DNA from: Clostridiales bacterium
Lineage (GTDB): Bacteria > Bacillota > Clostridia > Lachnospirales > Lachnospiraceae
DNA: 64,000 bases
Direction of reading: 5' to 3'
Assembly: GCA_021204025.1 (NCBI GenBank)
Contig: JAJQAC010000019.1
Span: forward strand, 55,693 to 119,692
A program made the translations under genes and the position numbers. Shown piece by piece: positions 34,438 through 43,609 of this stretch (the stretch's first letter is position 1; the number at the start of each line of letters is the position of its first letter). Below the pieces are notes generated by a model. It saw only the letters and a list, made by a program, of their open reading frames with translations. It made no database searches and was not told the DNA's origin.

Positions 34438-35385
34438 TTACTCTGACACAAATCGCAAAACAGGGGAATCATCCGGCAGCGAGGCTCCTCTGACGGATAC
34501 GACGGCTGCCGCGATCTCATTGGCCCATTGGATGGCAGATCGCAGATCCATGCCCTTCTGCAGGCCGGAGAGGAGTGTACCGATATGGGCATCTCCCGCA
34601 CCGATGGTATCCACGACGGTTGCCGGTGTGGCCGGCACGAAGTAAGGCTCGCCTTCCGGTTCCAGGCAGCAGGCTCCATCGGAACCACGAGTGATGATCA
34701 CCGTGTTGCCGGTTCGGTCTCTGAGGCAGCGCGCCGCCGACATCACATCCGTGCATCCGGACATCAGACAGCCCTCTGTCTCGTTGATATGGAGAACCGG
34801 TGACAGGGCAAGCAGACGATTCATACGTTCTTCGGGAATACGTAAGACTCTTGGACCTGGCGCAAAATAAATCTCTGGTCCTCGATTTTCTTCCAGCCAG
34901 GATACCAGTTCCCCGCCGGTCGGTTCTTCTAACTCCAGGCCACAGATATAGGCCATACCGTAGTCAGTCGCGTGAAACGGATTCATCCATTCTTTACGGA
35001 AACTGTATTCTACCCCGTGAATCGACATAAAAGTCCGCTCACCGCCGGCTTCTACAAGGCAGTAGCAGCAGCCATTTTCATCCGGCAGCTTTACATGGAT
35101 GGGAAAGCCTTTTTCCGTCAGCTTTTTCCCGACATAATCCCCATACAGGCCGCTGCCTACCGGACAGACAAAGGTAACATCTGCATCTGTCTGGCGAAGG
35201 ATATTGGCAACATTAAACGCGCATCCGCCCAGAGCCATCGTCTGGCTTACAGGACGGATATCTTCTTCTGTTACCGGGAGATGATCCACATTGATGATCA
35301 GGTCGACACAGGTGGAGCCGATCACAAGGATGGGAGCCTTGCGCTTCTGATTATTGTTAAATTTCAGATTTTCTTTTAAATTCAC
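34438..35385 (-). CDS. PfkB family carbohydrate/nucleoside kinase
   Basis: 315 aa. The N-terminal di-Gly-like region (TMALGGCAFNVANILRQ, about residues 48-64) and the C-terminal signature DTIGAGDAHIGTLLSG with catalytic Asp (about 261-276) place it in the ribokinase/PfkB family. It would phosphorylate a sugar or nucleoside in the cytoplasm. Transcribed toward the transporter operon and divergently from the M20 hydrolase. Family members in similar clusters include pseudouridine and ribose kinases, but the substrate cannot be fixed here. Confidence 0.9.
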   Translation of the reverse strand: MNLKENLKFNNNQKRKAPILVIGSTCVDLIINVDHLPVTEEDIRPVSQTMALGGCAFNVANILRQTDADVTFVCPVGSGLYGDYVGKKLTEKGFPIHVKLPDENGCCYCLVEAGGERTFMSIHGVEYSFRKEWMNPFHATDYGMAYICGLELEEPTGGELVSWLEENRGPEIYFAPGPRVLRIPEERMNRLLALSPVLHINETEGCLMSGCTDVMSAARCLRDRTGNTVIITRGSDGACCLEPEGEPYFVPATPATVVDTIGAGDAHIGTLLSGLQKGMDLRSAIQWANEIAAAVVSVRGASLPDDSPVLRFVSE

Positions 35386-35502
35386 TTGAGTTTCTCCATT
35401 CTTATTGCTATGATTCTATCGTTGCATGTATCGTAAGAATTTTCACTATGACAACTTTACATGAATTTTCCGGTTTTATCAACTTTTATAAGGAGTTTTT
35501 CT

Positions 35503-36834
35503 ATGGATATCTATCAGAAAATTGATCAGCTTGCAAAATCGATTCATGATGAGACTGTGGCTCTCCGTCAGGACTTTCATACATATCCGGAGATCGGATG
35601 GTTTGAGATGCGCACGTCCGCGATTATAGCCAGACATCTGACGGAACTTGGATATGAAGTACTGACAGGCCGACGGGTATGTCAGGCTGACTGCCGGATG
35701 GGCACACCTGATCCGGATGCTCTGTCTGCACATTATGAACGAATCTGTCATCAGAATACACCGATGGAATTTGTATCGGAAGATATCAGGAAGGGATTTA
35801 CCGGTGTCATCGGCATCCTTCGATGCGGCGAAGGCCCGGTTGTGGCTCTTCGTTTTGACATAGACGCACTTCCCATGACGGAAAACCCGGGATGTGATCA
35901 TCGGCCAACGCGAGAAGGGTTTGCCTCCCGTAATCCGGGCTGGATGCATGCCTGTGGTCATGACAGCCATATCGCGATGGGACTGGGTACCGCCTGGGTC
36001 CTTATGCAGATCCGCGGAGAACTTCACGGTACCATCAAACTGATTTTCCAGCCGGCCGAAGAGGGCGCGCGGGGAGCGAAAAGCATCGCAGCAGCCGGTC
36101 ATCTGGACGATGTGGACTATTTTGCTGCTACTCATATCGCTCCGGACAATTCTATCGATGATGGCGATATTACGCCGGGGACCTATGGCTCTCTGGCTAC
36201 CACTAAGTTAGATGTTGAATTTCAAGGACTTGCGGCTCATGCCGGGGGATATCCGGAAAAAGGACTCGACGCCCTGCAGGCAGCCGCCCACGCAGCGGTA
36301 GCTCTTGCCGGGATTCCGCGCAACAGCGGCGGGATGAGCCGGATCAATGTGGGTACTTTACATGCAGGAAGCGGGCGCAACGTAGTACCGGATCATGCTG
36401 TCATGGAGCTTGAGGTTCGCGGAGAGACTACAGAGATTAACACATTTATGGCCAAACGTGCAGGAGAAATCTGTGAAAGCGCCGCACGGATGACCGGGTG
36501 TACCTGCGGGATCCGTGTCGTCGGCGAAGCTCCCTCGCAGGTCAGTGATCTTGCGTTTGTAGAGCGTATCCGGGACATGATCCTGCGGCATTTCCCTCAA
36601 TATAAAGTCAGCACAGTTTATAATTCTAAAAACTGGGGCAGCGAGGATATCGGTTTTCTGATGGAACGCGTCCAGGCACACGGTGGACAGGCGGTATATA
36701 TGCGTACAATGACAGCCATGCCGTCCGCTCAGCATACGACTGCCTTTGACCTGGATGAAAAGGCACTGGATAAGGGGATCAGTGTATTTGCCGGAATCGT
36801 GTATGATGTGATGAATCATTCCATGTTGTCATAG
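35503..36834 (+). CDS. M20 family amidohydrolase/peptidase, AbgA-like
   Basis: About 443 aa. The metal-site motifs are HACGHDSHIAM (about residues 149-159) and QPAEEGARGAKS (about 185-196), with a dimerisation domain (GLAAHAGGYPEKGLDA) and a C-terminal SAQHTTAFD histidine. This is the amidohydrolase branch (p-aminobenzoyl-glutamate, indole-acyl-amino-acid or N-acyl-amino-acid hydrolases). I start at ATG 35503, 7 bases after AAGGAG. An unusually long insert (residues about 60-105, with CQADCRMGTPDPDAL) is also seen in AbgA-like proteins. Likely part of the same catabolic island as the ABC transporter. Confidence 0.88.
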   Translation: MDIYQKIDQLAKSIHDETVALRQDFHTYPEIGWFEMRTSAIIARHLTELGYEVLTGRRVCQADCRMGTPDPDALSAHYERICHQNTPMEFVSEDIRKGFTGVIGILRCGEGPVVALRFDIDALPMTENPGCDHRPTREGFASRNPGWMHACGHDSHIAMGLGTAWVLMQIRGELHGTIKLIFQPAEEGARGAKSIAAAGHLDDVDYFAATHIAPDNSIDDGDITPGTYGSLATTKLDVEFQGLAAHAGGYPEKGLDALQAAAHAAVALAGIPRNSGGMSRINVGTLHAGSGRNVVPDHAVMELEVRGETTEINTFMAKRAGEICESAARMTGCTCGIRVVGEAPSQVSDLAFVERIRDMILRHFPQYKVSTVYNSKNWGSEDIGFLMERVQAHGGQAVYMRTMTAMPSAQHTTAFDLDEKALDKGISVFAGIVYDVMNHSMLS

Positions 36835-37217
36835 CTTTTTCCGATCAGAGTCTTTTCCAGTGCTTCAAACGCCGGTATAAAACTGTCCCGGATCAGAAAA
36901 AGCATTTCATCAGCGGAATTTTCATCATAGATATGCACAGAAATATTACGTTTTTTCAACATTATCAGCCAGACAGCTTCATCGTTTACAAATCCCATGT
37001 GATAACCAAGCTGCAGAATTTCTTTCGGTGAACCTGTCTGTGATTCTTCGATACCGTGTTGACGCATCACTGCCTGTAAGGCTTTCCATGCCAGTTCAAA
37101 TGTGAGATTAAACTGGCCAATTACTCCCATGCGATAGATCACATTATTATAGGCCATTTCAAAATCTGCATTTTTCAGATCTCTCAGACAATTAGAGAAA
37201 TTATTGAGCTTTTTCAT
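36816..37217 (-). CDS. HEPN-family protein (HI0074/HepT-like) of an MNT-HEPN pair
   Basis: 133 aa, all helical. The segment FNLTFELAWKALQAVMRQHG (about residues 35-54) is the core of the HI0074 nucleotidyltransferase-substrate-binding family. An R-x4-H motif, RNISVH (about 90-95), matches the HEPN RNase signature, so the protein may be a toxin RNase. It overlaps the MNT gene by 17 bases and the M20 gene tail by 19 bases on the opposite strand. The pair acts as a toxin-antitoxin or nucleotidyltransferase module. Confidence 0.85.
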   Translation of the reverse strand: MKKLNNFSNCLRDLKNADFEMAYNNVIYRMGVIGQFNLTFELAWKALQAVMRQHGIEESQTGSPKEILQLGYHMGFVNDEAVWLIMLKKRNISVHIYDENSADEMLFLIRDSFIPAFEALEKTLIGKSYDNME

Positions 37218-37494
37218 ATAATATCACTCCGTTTTTGTTGATTTCCTGTGCCAGTTCATCGGAAATATTTTCATTCAGATTTATGACATCAAACATCAAA
37301 AGCGTAAACTCCTGATCCTGTATCATCCAGTAAAAATCATCGAAATTACCACCCAGAACGGCCAGATCAATATCGCTTCTGGGAGTATGCGTGCCGGTTG
37401 CCCTTGAACCGAAAAGAATTACTTTTTCGACATGACATTTCTCGGCAAACTTAGTAATGTTTTTTTTAATTCTTTCTGACAGGTTATCACTCAT
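37201..37494 (-). CDS. MNT-type minimal nucleotidyltransferase, antitoxin of the MNT-HEPN pair
   Basis: About 97 aa. The nucleotidyltransferase motif GSRATGTHTPRSDIDLAV (about residues 26-43) has GS and both Asp residues of DxD. In known MntA/HepT pairs the MNT protein AMPylates the HEPN toxin. I start at the ATG at 37494; an upstream in-frame ATG at 37548 would add 18 residues without an obvious ribosome site. It lies 130 bases from the tRNA-Trp promoter and points the opposite way. Confidence 0.85.
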   Translation of the reverse strand: MSDNLSERIKKNITKFAEKCHVEKVILFGSRATGTHTPRSDIDLAVLGGNFDDFYWMIQDQEFTLLMFDVINLNENISDELAQEINKNGVILYEKAQ

Positions 37495-37620
37495 AGATTT
37501 TGAACCTCGATTCGGCTTTATCATAACATGGAGGATTGCAGTTGGCAAGTATCCTTCCGCAAAAATAAGGAAACCGGCTAAATGGATAAAAATATGGATA
37601 AAAATATGCTGAAAAAAAGG

Positions 37621-37649
37621 TTGACAGCCATTTGCAGTTGTGATATTCT
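37621..37649 (+). promoter_or_regulatory. Promoter of tRNA-Trp
   Basis: TTGACA (37621-37626), 17 bases, then TATTCT (37644-37649), 28 bases before the mature tRNA start. Confidence 0.75.
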
Positions 37650-37677
37650 ATTAAAGTGCCAAATGGTTCGATTGAAT

Positions 37678-37748
37678 AGGGGAATAGTTCAATGGTAGAG
37701 CAGCGGTCTCCAAAACCGTAGATGGGGGTTCGAGCCCCTCTTCCCCTG
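37678..37748 (+). tRNA. tRNA-Trp (anticodon CCA)
   Basis: The acceptor stem AGGGGAA (37678-37684) pairs with TTCCCCT (37741-37747), followed by discriminator G at 37748. The D arm has AGTTCAATGGTAGAGC. The anticodon loop CTCCAAA gives CCA, which reads UGG. The T arm has GGGGTTCGAGCCCC. CCA is not encoded. A promoter lies upstream and a terminator downstream, so it is a single-gene unit. Confidence 0.95.
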
Positions 37749-37785
37749 CTGACTATTTTAGCGAATAGCCCAACCCGAAAATAGT

Positions 37786-37827
37786 TGAAATTCCTTGATT
37801 TTTGAGGGATTTCAGCTAATTTTTTTC
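37786..37827 (+). terminator. Terminator after tRNA-Trp
   Basis: TGAAATTCCTTGA (from 37786) pairs imperfectly with TGAGGGATTTCA (ending 37814), followed by CTAA and a run of T residues to about 37827. Confidence 0.6.
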
Positions 37828-37905
37828 GTTTTCTAAACACCAATCGAAAAAGCTAAAAGGTCTTTTTATCTATTTTTAAATTCCACAAAAGAGAAATAAG
37901 AAGCG

Positions 37906-38229
37906 TTAAGGGGTATTAAGGAGTATGTTTTTTCGACCCGGATGTTTTTCCCTGGTCGTATGGAAAACCATTAAATATGTTCCAAGTCGATAAATCGCAA
38001 GATCTTTTCCGCGAGCGATTTTATAAGCTGGAAACAACACTACATAGGAAATCAACATGAATATATTATCATATTTAGCAAGGGAATAAGTTAAAATCAC
38101 GCCAAGGAAACCATATGTTATCGCCATTACACTATGTTTTAATGAATCATCCTGCATAATTTCTCTTCGAATCATCAAATATTCCTCTTTGCTACATGTA
38201 CAATTTGTATAATTATTTGTTGAGTCCAT
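37906..38229 (-). CDS. Small membrane protein, possibly truncated
   Basis: 107 aa with two adjacent hydrophobic segments (VMAITYGFLGVILTYSLA and IFMLISYVVLFPAYKIA, about residues 33-50 and 55-71). AGGAGAAG lies upstream of the ATG on the minus strand, so it is expressible. The protein ends abruptly about 35 residues after the second segment with REKHPGRKNILLNTP, which looks unlike a natural end. It may be the N-terminal part of a longer membrane protein cut near the tRNA gene. No family recognised. Confidence 0.5.
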   Translation of the reverse strand: MDSTNNYTNCTCSKEEYLMIRREIMQDDSLKHSVMAITYGFLGVILTYSLAKYDNIFMLISYVVLFPAYKIARGKDLAIYRLGTYLMVFHTTREKHPGRKNILLNTP

Positions 38230-38475
38230 AAAAATCTTCTCCTATTGATGTTAAATTTAGTATATCTATACGAAACATTGATTAAACTACATGCTGGAAT
38301 CCCAAGCAAGGAGTACGGATGCGAAGCGATCATCGGCGGTCTTTAGAGACGACATATCAGACGGAGGCGAGGGCGCTGGCGTAAAATTGTGGGACCGGGA
38401 TAAGATTATTCGGAAATTCTTCTAAGATAAATGCAAGAAAATATGGTAAAATGATCATTAAGGAGGATTTTCGAA

Positions 38476-39573
38476 ATGCTTATGGATCAGGATCAACAGA
38501 TGCGGAACTGTAGAGAAACAATCGCAAAACAGAAACCGATCATTACTATGCTGCCATGCTTTCTTCTCTGTACATTCATTTTGTCCGCCATATTCAGTCT
38601 TTTTTGTATATCCGACGTCAGGGCAGAAGTGTCTTCTGAGAAAGGCAGAGAAAACGTTTCGGTTGCAGCACCATCGGTCAACGGTGCGCTTCAGGTCATC
38701 GGCACACAACTCTCAGACAGCAAAGGAAAGCCTGTGCAGCTCAAAGGGATCAGTACCCACGGCATTGCATGGTATCCGGAATATATCAATGCAGATTGCT
38801 TTACTCAGCTCAAAAACGAATGGAACGTCAACTTGATCCGTCTGGCGATGTATACGGCCGAAACTGGAGGATATTGTACGGGCGGCGATCAGGAATATCT
38901 GAAAGGACTGATCAAGAGGGGCGTGGAATATGCCACGGAAGCAGATATGTATGTCATCATTGACTGGCATATTCTCTCTGATGGCAATCCAAATATTTAT
39001 AAGGAAGAAGCGAAAGCCTTTTTTGAGGAAATGTCTTCCACCTTTACAAATCATTCGAATGTCATGTACGAAATTTGCAATGAACCAAACGGTGGCACAA
39101 CCTGGGAGGATATTAAATCATACGCAGAAACCATCATTCCAATCATCCGCTCCCATGATGCAGATGCCGTGATTCTGATCGGAACGCCGAACTGGTCACA
39201 ATACGTGGATCAGGCGGCAGCGGATCCCATCACCGGTTATGATAATCTCATGTACACTCTGCATTTCTATGCCGCTACCCACACGGATACCCTGCGTAAC
39301 ACACTGGCTGCAGCGTTGAAAGACGGTCTTCCTGCATTTGTATCAGAATACGGAATCTGTGATGCCAGCGGAGGAGGTACCATCGATGAAGAGCAGGCAA
39401 ATCAGTGGATGAACCTGTTGGACCGGTACGGGATCAGCAATGCCGCGTGGAACCTCTCAAATAAAAACGAAACCTGCGCCATCCTGCGGGCGGACTGCAG
39501 CAAAACCAGTGGTTTCACCGAAAACGACCTCTCTGATTGCGGGAAATGGGTTGTATCAAATCTGGAAAAATAA
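38476..39573 (+). CDS. Secreted glycoside hydrolase family 5 endoglucanase-like protein
   Basis: 365 aa. A signal peptide with hydrophobic core at about residues 25-48 ends near VRAEVSS. The GH5 fold follows: GKPVQLKGISTHG (N-terminal strand), LIRLAMYT, then the acid/base in YEICNEPNG (about residues 195-203) and the nucleophile in PAFVSEYGICD (about 288-298). It would cut beta-1,4-glucan or mannan chains outside the cell. AAGGAGGAT precedes the start; ATG 38476 and 38482 are both possible. The only carbohydrate-active enzyme in the window, in an accessory-gene patchwork. Confidence 0.92.
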   Translation: MLMDQDQQMRNCRETIAKQKPIITMLPCFLLCTFILSAIFSLFCISDVRAEVSSEKGRENVSVAAPSVNGALQVIGTQLSDSKGKPVQLKGISTHGIAWYPEYINADCFTQLKNEWNVNLIRLAMYTAETGGYCTGGDQEYLKGLIKRGVEYATEADMYVIIDWHILSDGNPNIYKEEAKAFFEEMSSTFTNHSNVMYEICNEPNGGTTWEDIKSYAETIIPIIRSHDADAVILIGTPNWSQYVDQAAADPITGYDNLMYTLHFYAATHTDTLRNTLAAALKDGLPAFVSEYGICDASGGGTIDEEQANQWMNLLDRYGISNAAWNLSNKNETCAILRADCSKTSGFTENDLSDCGKWVVSNLEK

Positions 39574-39592
39574 ATGTCATTCGGAGGAATAG

Positions 39593-40576
39593 ATGGACGA
39601 AGCAAAGGCAAAGCAGATTCTTGGAATTACCGGAAACGACAATGCCAGAACCGCGAAAATAAAATTTCGCAGACTGATCGGGAAATACCACCCAGATGCA
39701 GCAGGGGAGAATTCCTCTCATTATCAGGAACAGGCACAGAAGATCAATGCCGCCTACACGTTTCTCAAAAACAAGAACTTCTTCATGGAACAGGAAGAAT
39801 TCGCTGCTGAAGAAGAACCTGTCTTATGGAACGCACCGGTCAATGAGAACGCATTTACCCCACGGAATATTTACAGCCCTTATCATATGGATATTGATAC
39901 CGAAGGCATGGTCCAGACCGTTGCCCGGGGAAAGTACATGTGGGATCCGGATGAAGAGGAATTTCCTCTGTTTTTACGGAGCATCTTCCATGCATGCAGG
40001 GATCTGCTGGATGAAGCGGATCTCCGATATGGCATTCATGTCGGGACAGACCGTGTGCGCGCCTCCTTCCAGAGACAACTTTTCCACAGCCTTACTTTAC
40101 AGTATGTCGATCCGGTAGCCTCTCTGGAAAAAATCGCGAAGCCGGAAGCAATCGATCCAGAAGGCCGGAAGATTTATCGTTTTCGGGCTTATATCGGGAA
40201 AACGGAAAGCAGAGAGATGCTGGACCGTATTCTGTCCCTGCAAAAAGACGACCGGATTTATCCGGCGATGTTCAAGGACTGGCGACTTACCGTGGAGGAT
40301 ATGCAGGGGAATGGTTTAGGATATTTATCCTTCGTCGAAGATGAATTATATTACTGCCTGTTCCCGCTCATGCACGCGCGCCTGATCCAGGTGAAAATGA
40401 CTGTCGTCCGTGTACGGATGAAAAGAGAAGTGTTTCAGGATTCTGCGGAAGCGGAGATCCGATTTCTGATACGGATTAAAAAAGAAGCTTCCCAGTATCA
40501 GAATCCGGATGGGAATGAGAAAATCCGTCAGATTTTAGAAGAATATCAGAGAGAAGTTTTCAGGCGAAGGAGATGA
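39593..40576 (+). CDS. J-domain (DnaJ-like) protein
   Basis: 327 aa. Residues 1-62 form a J domain with helix II/III loop motif YHPDA (about residues 34-38), although the spacing is more compact than in DnaJ. It lacks the Gly/Phe-rich and zinc-finger domains. The rest (about residues 90-327) is an unrecognised domain with alternating strands and helices. Through HPD it should stimulate a DnaK-like ATPase. GGAGG lies 9 bases before the start, 19 bases after the GH5 gene. Confidence 0.75.
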   Translation: MDEAKAKQILGITGNDNARTAKIKFRRLIGKYHPDAAGENSSHYQEQAQKINAAYTFLKNKNFFMEQEEFAAEEEPVLWNAPVNENAFTPRNIYSPYHMDIDTEGMVQTVARGKYMWDPDEEEFPLFLRSIFHACRDLLDEADLRYGIHVGTDRVRASFQRQLFHSLTLQYVDPVASLEKIAKPEAIDPEGRKIYRFRAYIGKTESREMLDRILSLQKDDRIYPAMFKDWRLTVEDMQGNGLGYLSFVEDELYYCLFPLMHARLIQVKMTVVRVRMKREVFQDSAEAEIRFLIRIKKEASQYQNPDGNEKIRQILEEYQREVFRRRR

Positions 40577-40819
40577 GCAGGAAGCCAGAAGATGGAAAAT
40601 TCCGGACAAACATATCCGTCCAGATTAAACCGTTTTTCACTGTAATCCCACCATTTTCTTCTGAAAAGCCTTTCCATAAACCGACCAGTCATATATTCCA
40701 GAAAAGAGCACAGAATCATACCGCCCAGAAACAAGAAAAGAAACTGGTTTTCCAGATCCTGCAAAAAAACATGATTCCGCCGAGCGGTTAAAGGATCCGG
40801 CAATGAAAGGAATCTTTTC

Positions 40820-40957
40820 TGGATGCAGCAGCCGCATGATACGCCGGATGAATCCGGGTTTGGAATGGAAAGTATACCAGAACTTATGCTGGTTACGTTC
40901 CTGGATGAGAATGGTGATTATATGAGGCCATTCCGGCTGGAGAGTGTGAAATGGTAA
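40820..40957 (+). pseudogene. C-terminal fragment duplicating the 43610-44140 gene
   Basis: In one frame the 45 codons before the stop at 40955-40957 read WMQQPHDTPDESGFGMES..., nearly identical to the C-terminus of the protein at 43610-44140 (WMLQSHDTPDESGFGMEN...; both end PFRLESVKW). Upstream of the Trp codon the similarity stops. This is a broken copy, probably from recombination or a deletion. The surrounding 40577-41126 region holds no intact gene; the only other open frames there overlap each other on opposite strands and look spurious. Confidence 0.85.
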
Positions 40958-41126
40958 AGACGATGAATGGCAGTAATTCTTCTTGTTTCAAATCAGGAAA
41001 TATGTTTTCACCAATTCAGGTTGCTTTTTTAATCGCAGTGAATTAAACTGTTACTGGGGCAGATTTTTCCATGTTTTGCCAGAAAAGATGCCGAGATGAT
41101 AACAATATTTGCAAAGGAAAAAGATT

Positions 41127-41891
41127 ATGAATGTGAACACCTTACCGACATCCGTAAAAATTATAGGTGTAGTTTTGCTACTGGTTGTTATTACGTTACT
41201 GGTTCGTGTGGTTCTGAAAGCCATTCGGATCAAAAACCACAGAATTCAGACAATCCTTACTCTGACGTACAGCCTGGTTCAGTACGTTGCTTTTATTGTA
41301 GGGCTTGCCTGGTGCCTGAGTATTGCGGGTGTGGACGTCAATATGATCCTCGCGAGCGTAGGAGTGGTCGCATTGATCGTGGGTTTCAGTGCAGAGAGTC
41401 TGATTGAGGATGTCATTACCGGCCTGTTCATGATATTTGAAAATCAGTTTAATGTCGGGGATGTTGTAGAGGTCGATAACTATCGCGGCACGGTGGAAAA
41501 TATCGGGATCCGGACAATCAGCTTGCGGGATTCTGGTGATAATATTAAGATCGTCAATAATTCCAATATCAAAAATATGATAAACCTTTCCACCAGTACT
41601 TCACGGGCAGTTTGTGATATCCGTGTTTCTTATGATGAAGATCTGGTGAAGGTTGAGGGACTGATAGAAAAATTACTTTCCGTGATTTATGAAGAGCACA
41701 GGAATGTATTTCTTCAAAAACCAGAATATATCGGAGTACAGGATATGGATTTAAACTCGTTGGTCCTTCGCGTCGTAGTTGAAGTTGAAGAAGAGAAGAT
41801 TTTTTCTGGTCGGCGTATATTAAATCGAGAATTGTATCTTGGTCTGGAAAATCTTGGAATACATATGCCTCGATATACGAAAAAGGTATGA
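41127..41891 (+). CDS. Small-conductance mechanosensitive channel, MscS family
   Basis: About 254 aa. Two or three N-terminal membrane helices (about residues 10-90) lead into the pore helix region VALIVGFSAESLIEDVITGLFMIFENQF (split; about 88-115), then the beta domain GDVVEVDNYRGTVENIGIRT. This is the MscS signature. It opens on osmotic downshift. I start at ATG 41127, 7 bases after AAAGGAAA. It overlaps the next gene by 4 bases (ATGA), suggesting co-translation. Confidence 0.93.
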   Translation: MNVNTLPTSVKIIGVVLLLVVITLLVRVVLKAIRIKNHRIQTILTLTYSLVQYVAFIVGLAWCLSIAGVDVNMILASVGVVALIVGFSAESLIEDVITGLFMIFENQFNVGDVVEVDNYRGTVENIGIRTISLRDSGDNIKIVNNSNIKNMINLSTSTSRAVCDIRVSYDEDLVKVEGLIEKLLSVIYEEHRNVFLQKPEYIGVQDMDLNSLVLRVVVEVEEEKIFSGRRILNRELYLGLENLGIHMPRYTKKV

Positions 41892-43009
41892 GTAGAGAAT
41901 ATAACACAATCCGAACAGACGGTCAGGCGCCTGAGTATTATCAGAGTGTTTGCGAATATTACCAGGGAAACTCTGACGAAATGTATCAGCATGGGGCCGA
42001 GATACATAAGACCGTGGAATTTACGGACGAAAAAATAAAGGAAACTGGGACCGGACAAAAGACAACTGGTAAACCAGAAGACAGGCGGCATGCGATGAAA
42101 CAGATTATGCGCCGGACAAAGTGCATACTGGCGCTTTCTTTTTGTGCGATAGCTGCGATGAATATTCCGGGAGGCGTCAAGCAGAGCGCGGTTTTGAAAA
42201 CGGTTGCGGATATCGTCACAGTGGATAGTCCCAATGAAACAGGTCTTCCGACAGAGCCTGAAAATTTCGAATCGTTAGGGGAAACCGGGCTCTTGCCTGT
42301 CCTTTTGGACGATGAGGAGAAGGAATTTATGGAAACGCTCTGGGCTGCCATGGAGGGCAACGATCCTTCTGTTCTGGAAGATCTGGTACGGCGGCCAATG
42401 TTTGTCCAGGTATGTCGAAAATTCTATGCGGCAGAAGAGGACGATACGAAGATCGAAAAAATACTGGCTTATCAGGATGGATGGGGAAAGCCGTATGAAG
42501 AAGCAGAAGGGAAAACTTTGCTGGTAAATTATGATCTTGACAATGGTGATTTTGACGAGTGTTATTTTGTGTATTTGGGTGATAGTCGGAACATTCGGTC
42601 AGGAACATGCTGTGCGCTGGAAGTATTGACCTTTGAGGGGCAATTGGATATGACCTTTTTCTATCAGGGAGACAGTGAATCCGGCGTTGCGAACGGACAG
42701 GGACACTTCTGGGAATATCAGTATGGACATGGGGAGTCTGAAGAAAAATATCATACGGTTATGAGCGGTGATTTTTTCAACGGTTTTTTGTACAACGGAA
42801 CCGCAATATCTTCATCTGTCTCGGAGGATGCGGGAGTATCTGAAGTTACGGATATGATCGAAAACGGGGTGATTGTATCGGAATCTGGCTTTGACAGTAT
42901 GGGCGATGAAAGTTATTTCTGGGAAGACGAAGAGATAATAGGAGAAACCTGGGAAAGTGTATTTCGGAATCATGCTGAAGCGGGACGTCTAATTGAAGGA
43001 TGGAATTAG
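41888..43009 (+). CDS. Unknown protein with internal signal/membrane segment
   Basis: 373 aa if read from the ATG that overlaps the MscS stop. The first 68 residues are polar (SREYNTIRTDGQAPEYYQSV). A basic-hydrophobic segment (RRTKCILALSFCAIAAMNIP, residues about 73-92) follows, so either the protein is membrane-anchored with a cytoplasmic head, or the true start is the ATG at 42092 and it is secreted. The rest is acidic, with Gly/Tyr/Phe patches (GQGHFWEYQYGHGESEEKYH) slightly like MORN repeats. No family recognised. Confidence 0.55.
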   Translation: MSREYNTIRTDGQAPEYYQSVCEYYQGNSDEMYQHGAEIHKTVEFTDEKIKETGTGQKTTGKPEDRRHAMKQIMRRTKCILALSFCAIAAMNIPGGVKQSAVLKTVADIVTVDSPNETGLPTEPENFESLGETGLLPVLLDDEEKEFMETLWAAMEGNDPSVLEDLVRRPMFVQVCRKFYAAEEDDTKIEKILAYQDGWGKPYEEAEGKTLLVNYDLDNGDFDECYFVYLGDSRNIRSGTCCALEVLTFEGQLDMTFFYQGDSESGVANGQGHFWEYQYGHGESEEKYHTVMSGDFFNGFLYNGTAISSSVSEDAGVSEVTDMIENGVIVSESGFDSMGDESYFWEDEEIIGETWESVFRNHAEAGRLIEGWN

Positions 43010-43182
43010 AGAATCGGTATCTTTAAGAGGCATGAAGGACACTCTTTATTGAGACTCGATTAGATGGTACGGATAACGTGGGACTGGGATGCGAAAGCGG
43101 GAAAAAGTATAAGACAGCCGAAATAAACCCGGAGAGACAGAATTATCTGGCTCTCTGAGGCGATCATAAACACAAATATAGC

Positions 43183-43314
43183 TTAAGCGTTATAGTTCGA
43201 AAAGAATGAGGCATACCGGATCGCAATCGCTGCAACTCCAAGACCAAACATAAGAAGCATCCCTTTGATATCGGTGCCGTATTCTTTCCAAAAAATATTT
43301 ATATTCTTCAACAT
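43183..43314 (-). CDS. Possible 43-aa membrane peptide
   Basis: On the minus strand, ATG at 43314 to TAA at 43183 encodes 43 residues: an amphipathic start (MLKNINIFWKEYGTDIKGM), one hydrophobic helix (LLMFGLGVAAIAIRYA) and a short polar tail. The composition is like a real small membrane protein. No strong ribosome site is seen, only GGCGG 11 bases upstream. It is the only coding candidate in the 600-base gap 43010-43609; the rest of that gap shows no other structure I can support. Confidence 0.35.
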   Translation of the reverse strand: MLKNINIFWKEYGTDIKGMLLMFGLGVAAIAIRYASFFSNYNA

Positions 43315-43609
43315 AATAGTGTACCGCCTATACCATATGAGTTCGATCAGCCTTTCGGCTGGTTTCCATGTATTGCCGGTAAGCGCCCTGCGGGTGTAAG
43401 TGCCTTGTGAGTATTCTCAACCGACACCCATAGGATACTGGAAAATTCAGAATATAATCAGGTATGATTTTGAGGAAAAACATGGCAATATTGACTTTTG
43501 GACTGTTATAATAGGATATTGATATCATGGTAAAATAAGATTGTATCTAAGAAAAGCTGCTGATATAATGGAATAAGACTATATTTATGGCAAGGGAGGT
43601 ATGCCGCCC

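Noticed and set aside
40546..40803. Overlapping open frames on both strands after the J-domain gene
   Set aside because: They overlap each other on opposite strands, lack ribosome sites and have no recognisable protein features.
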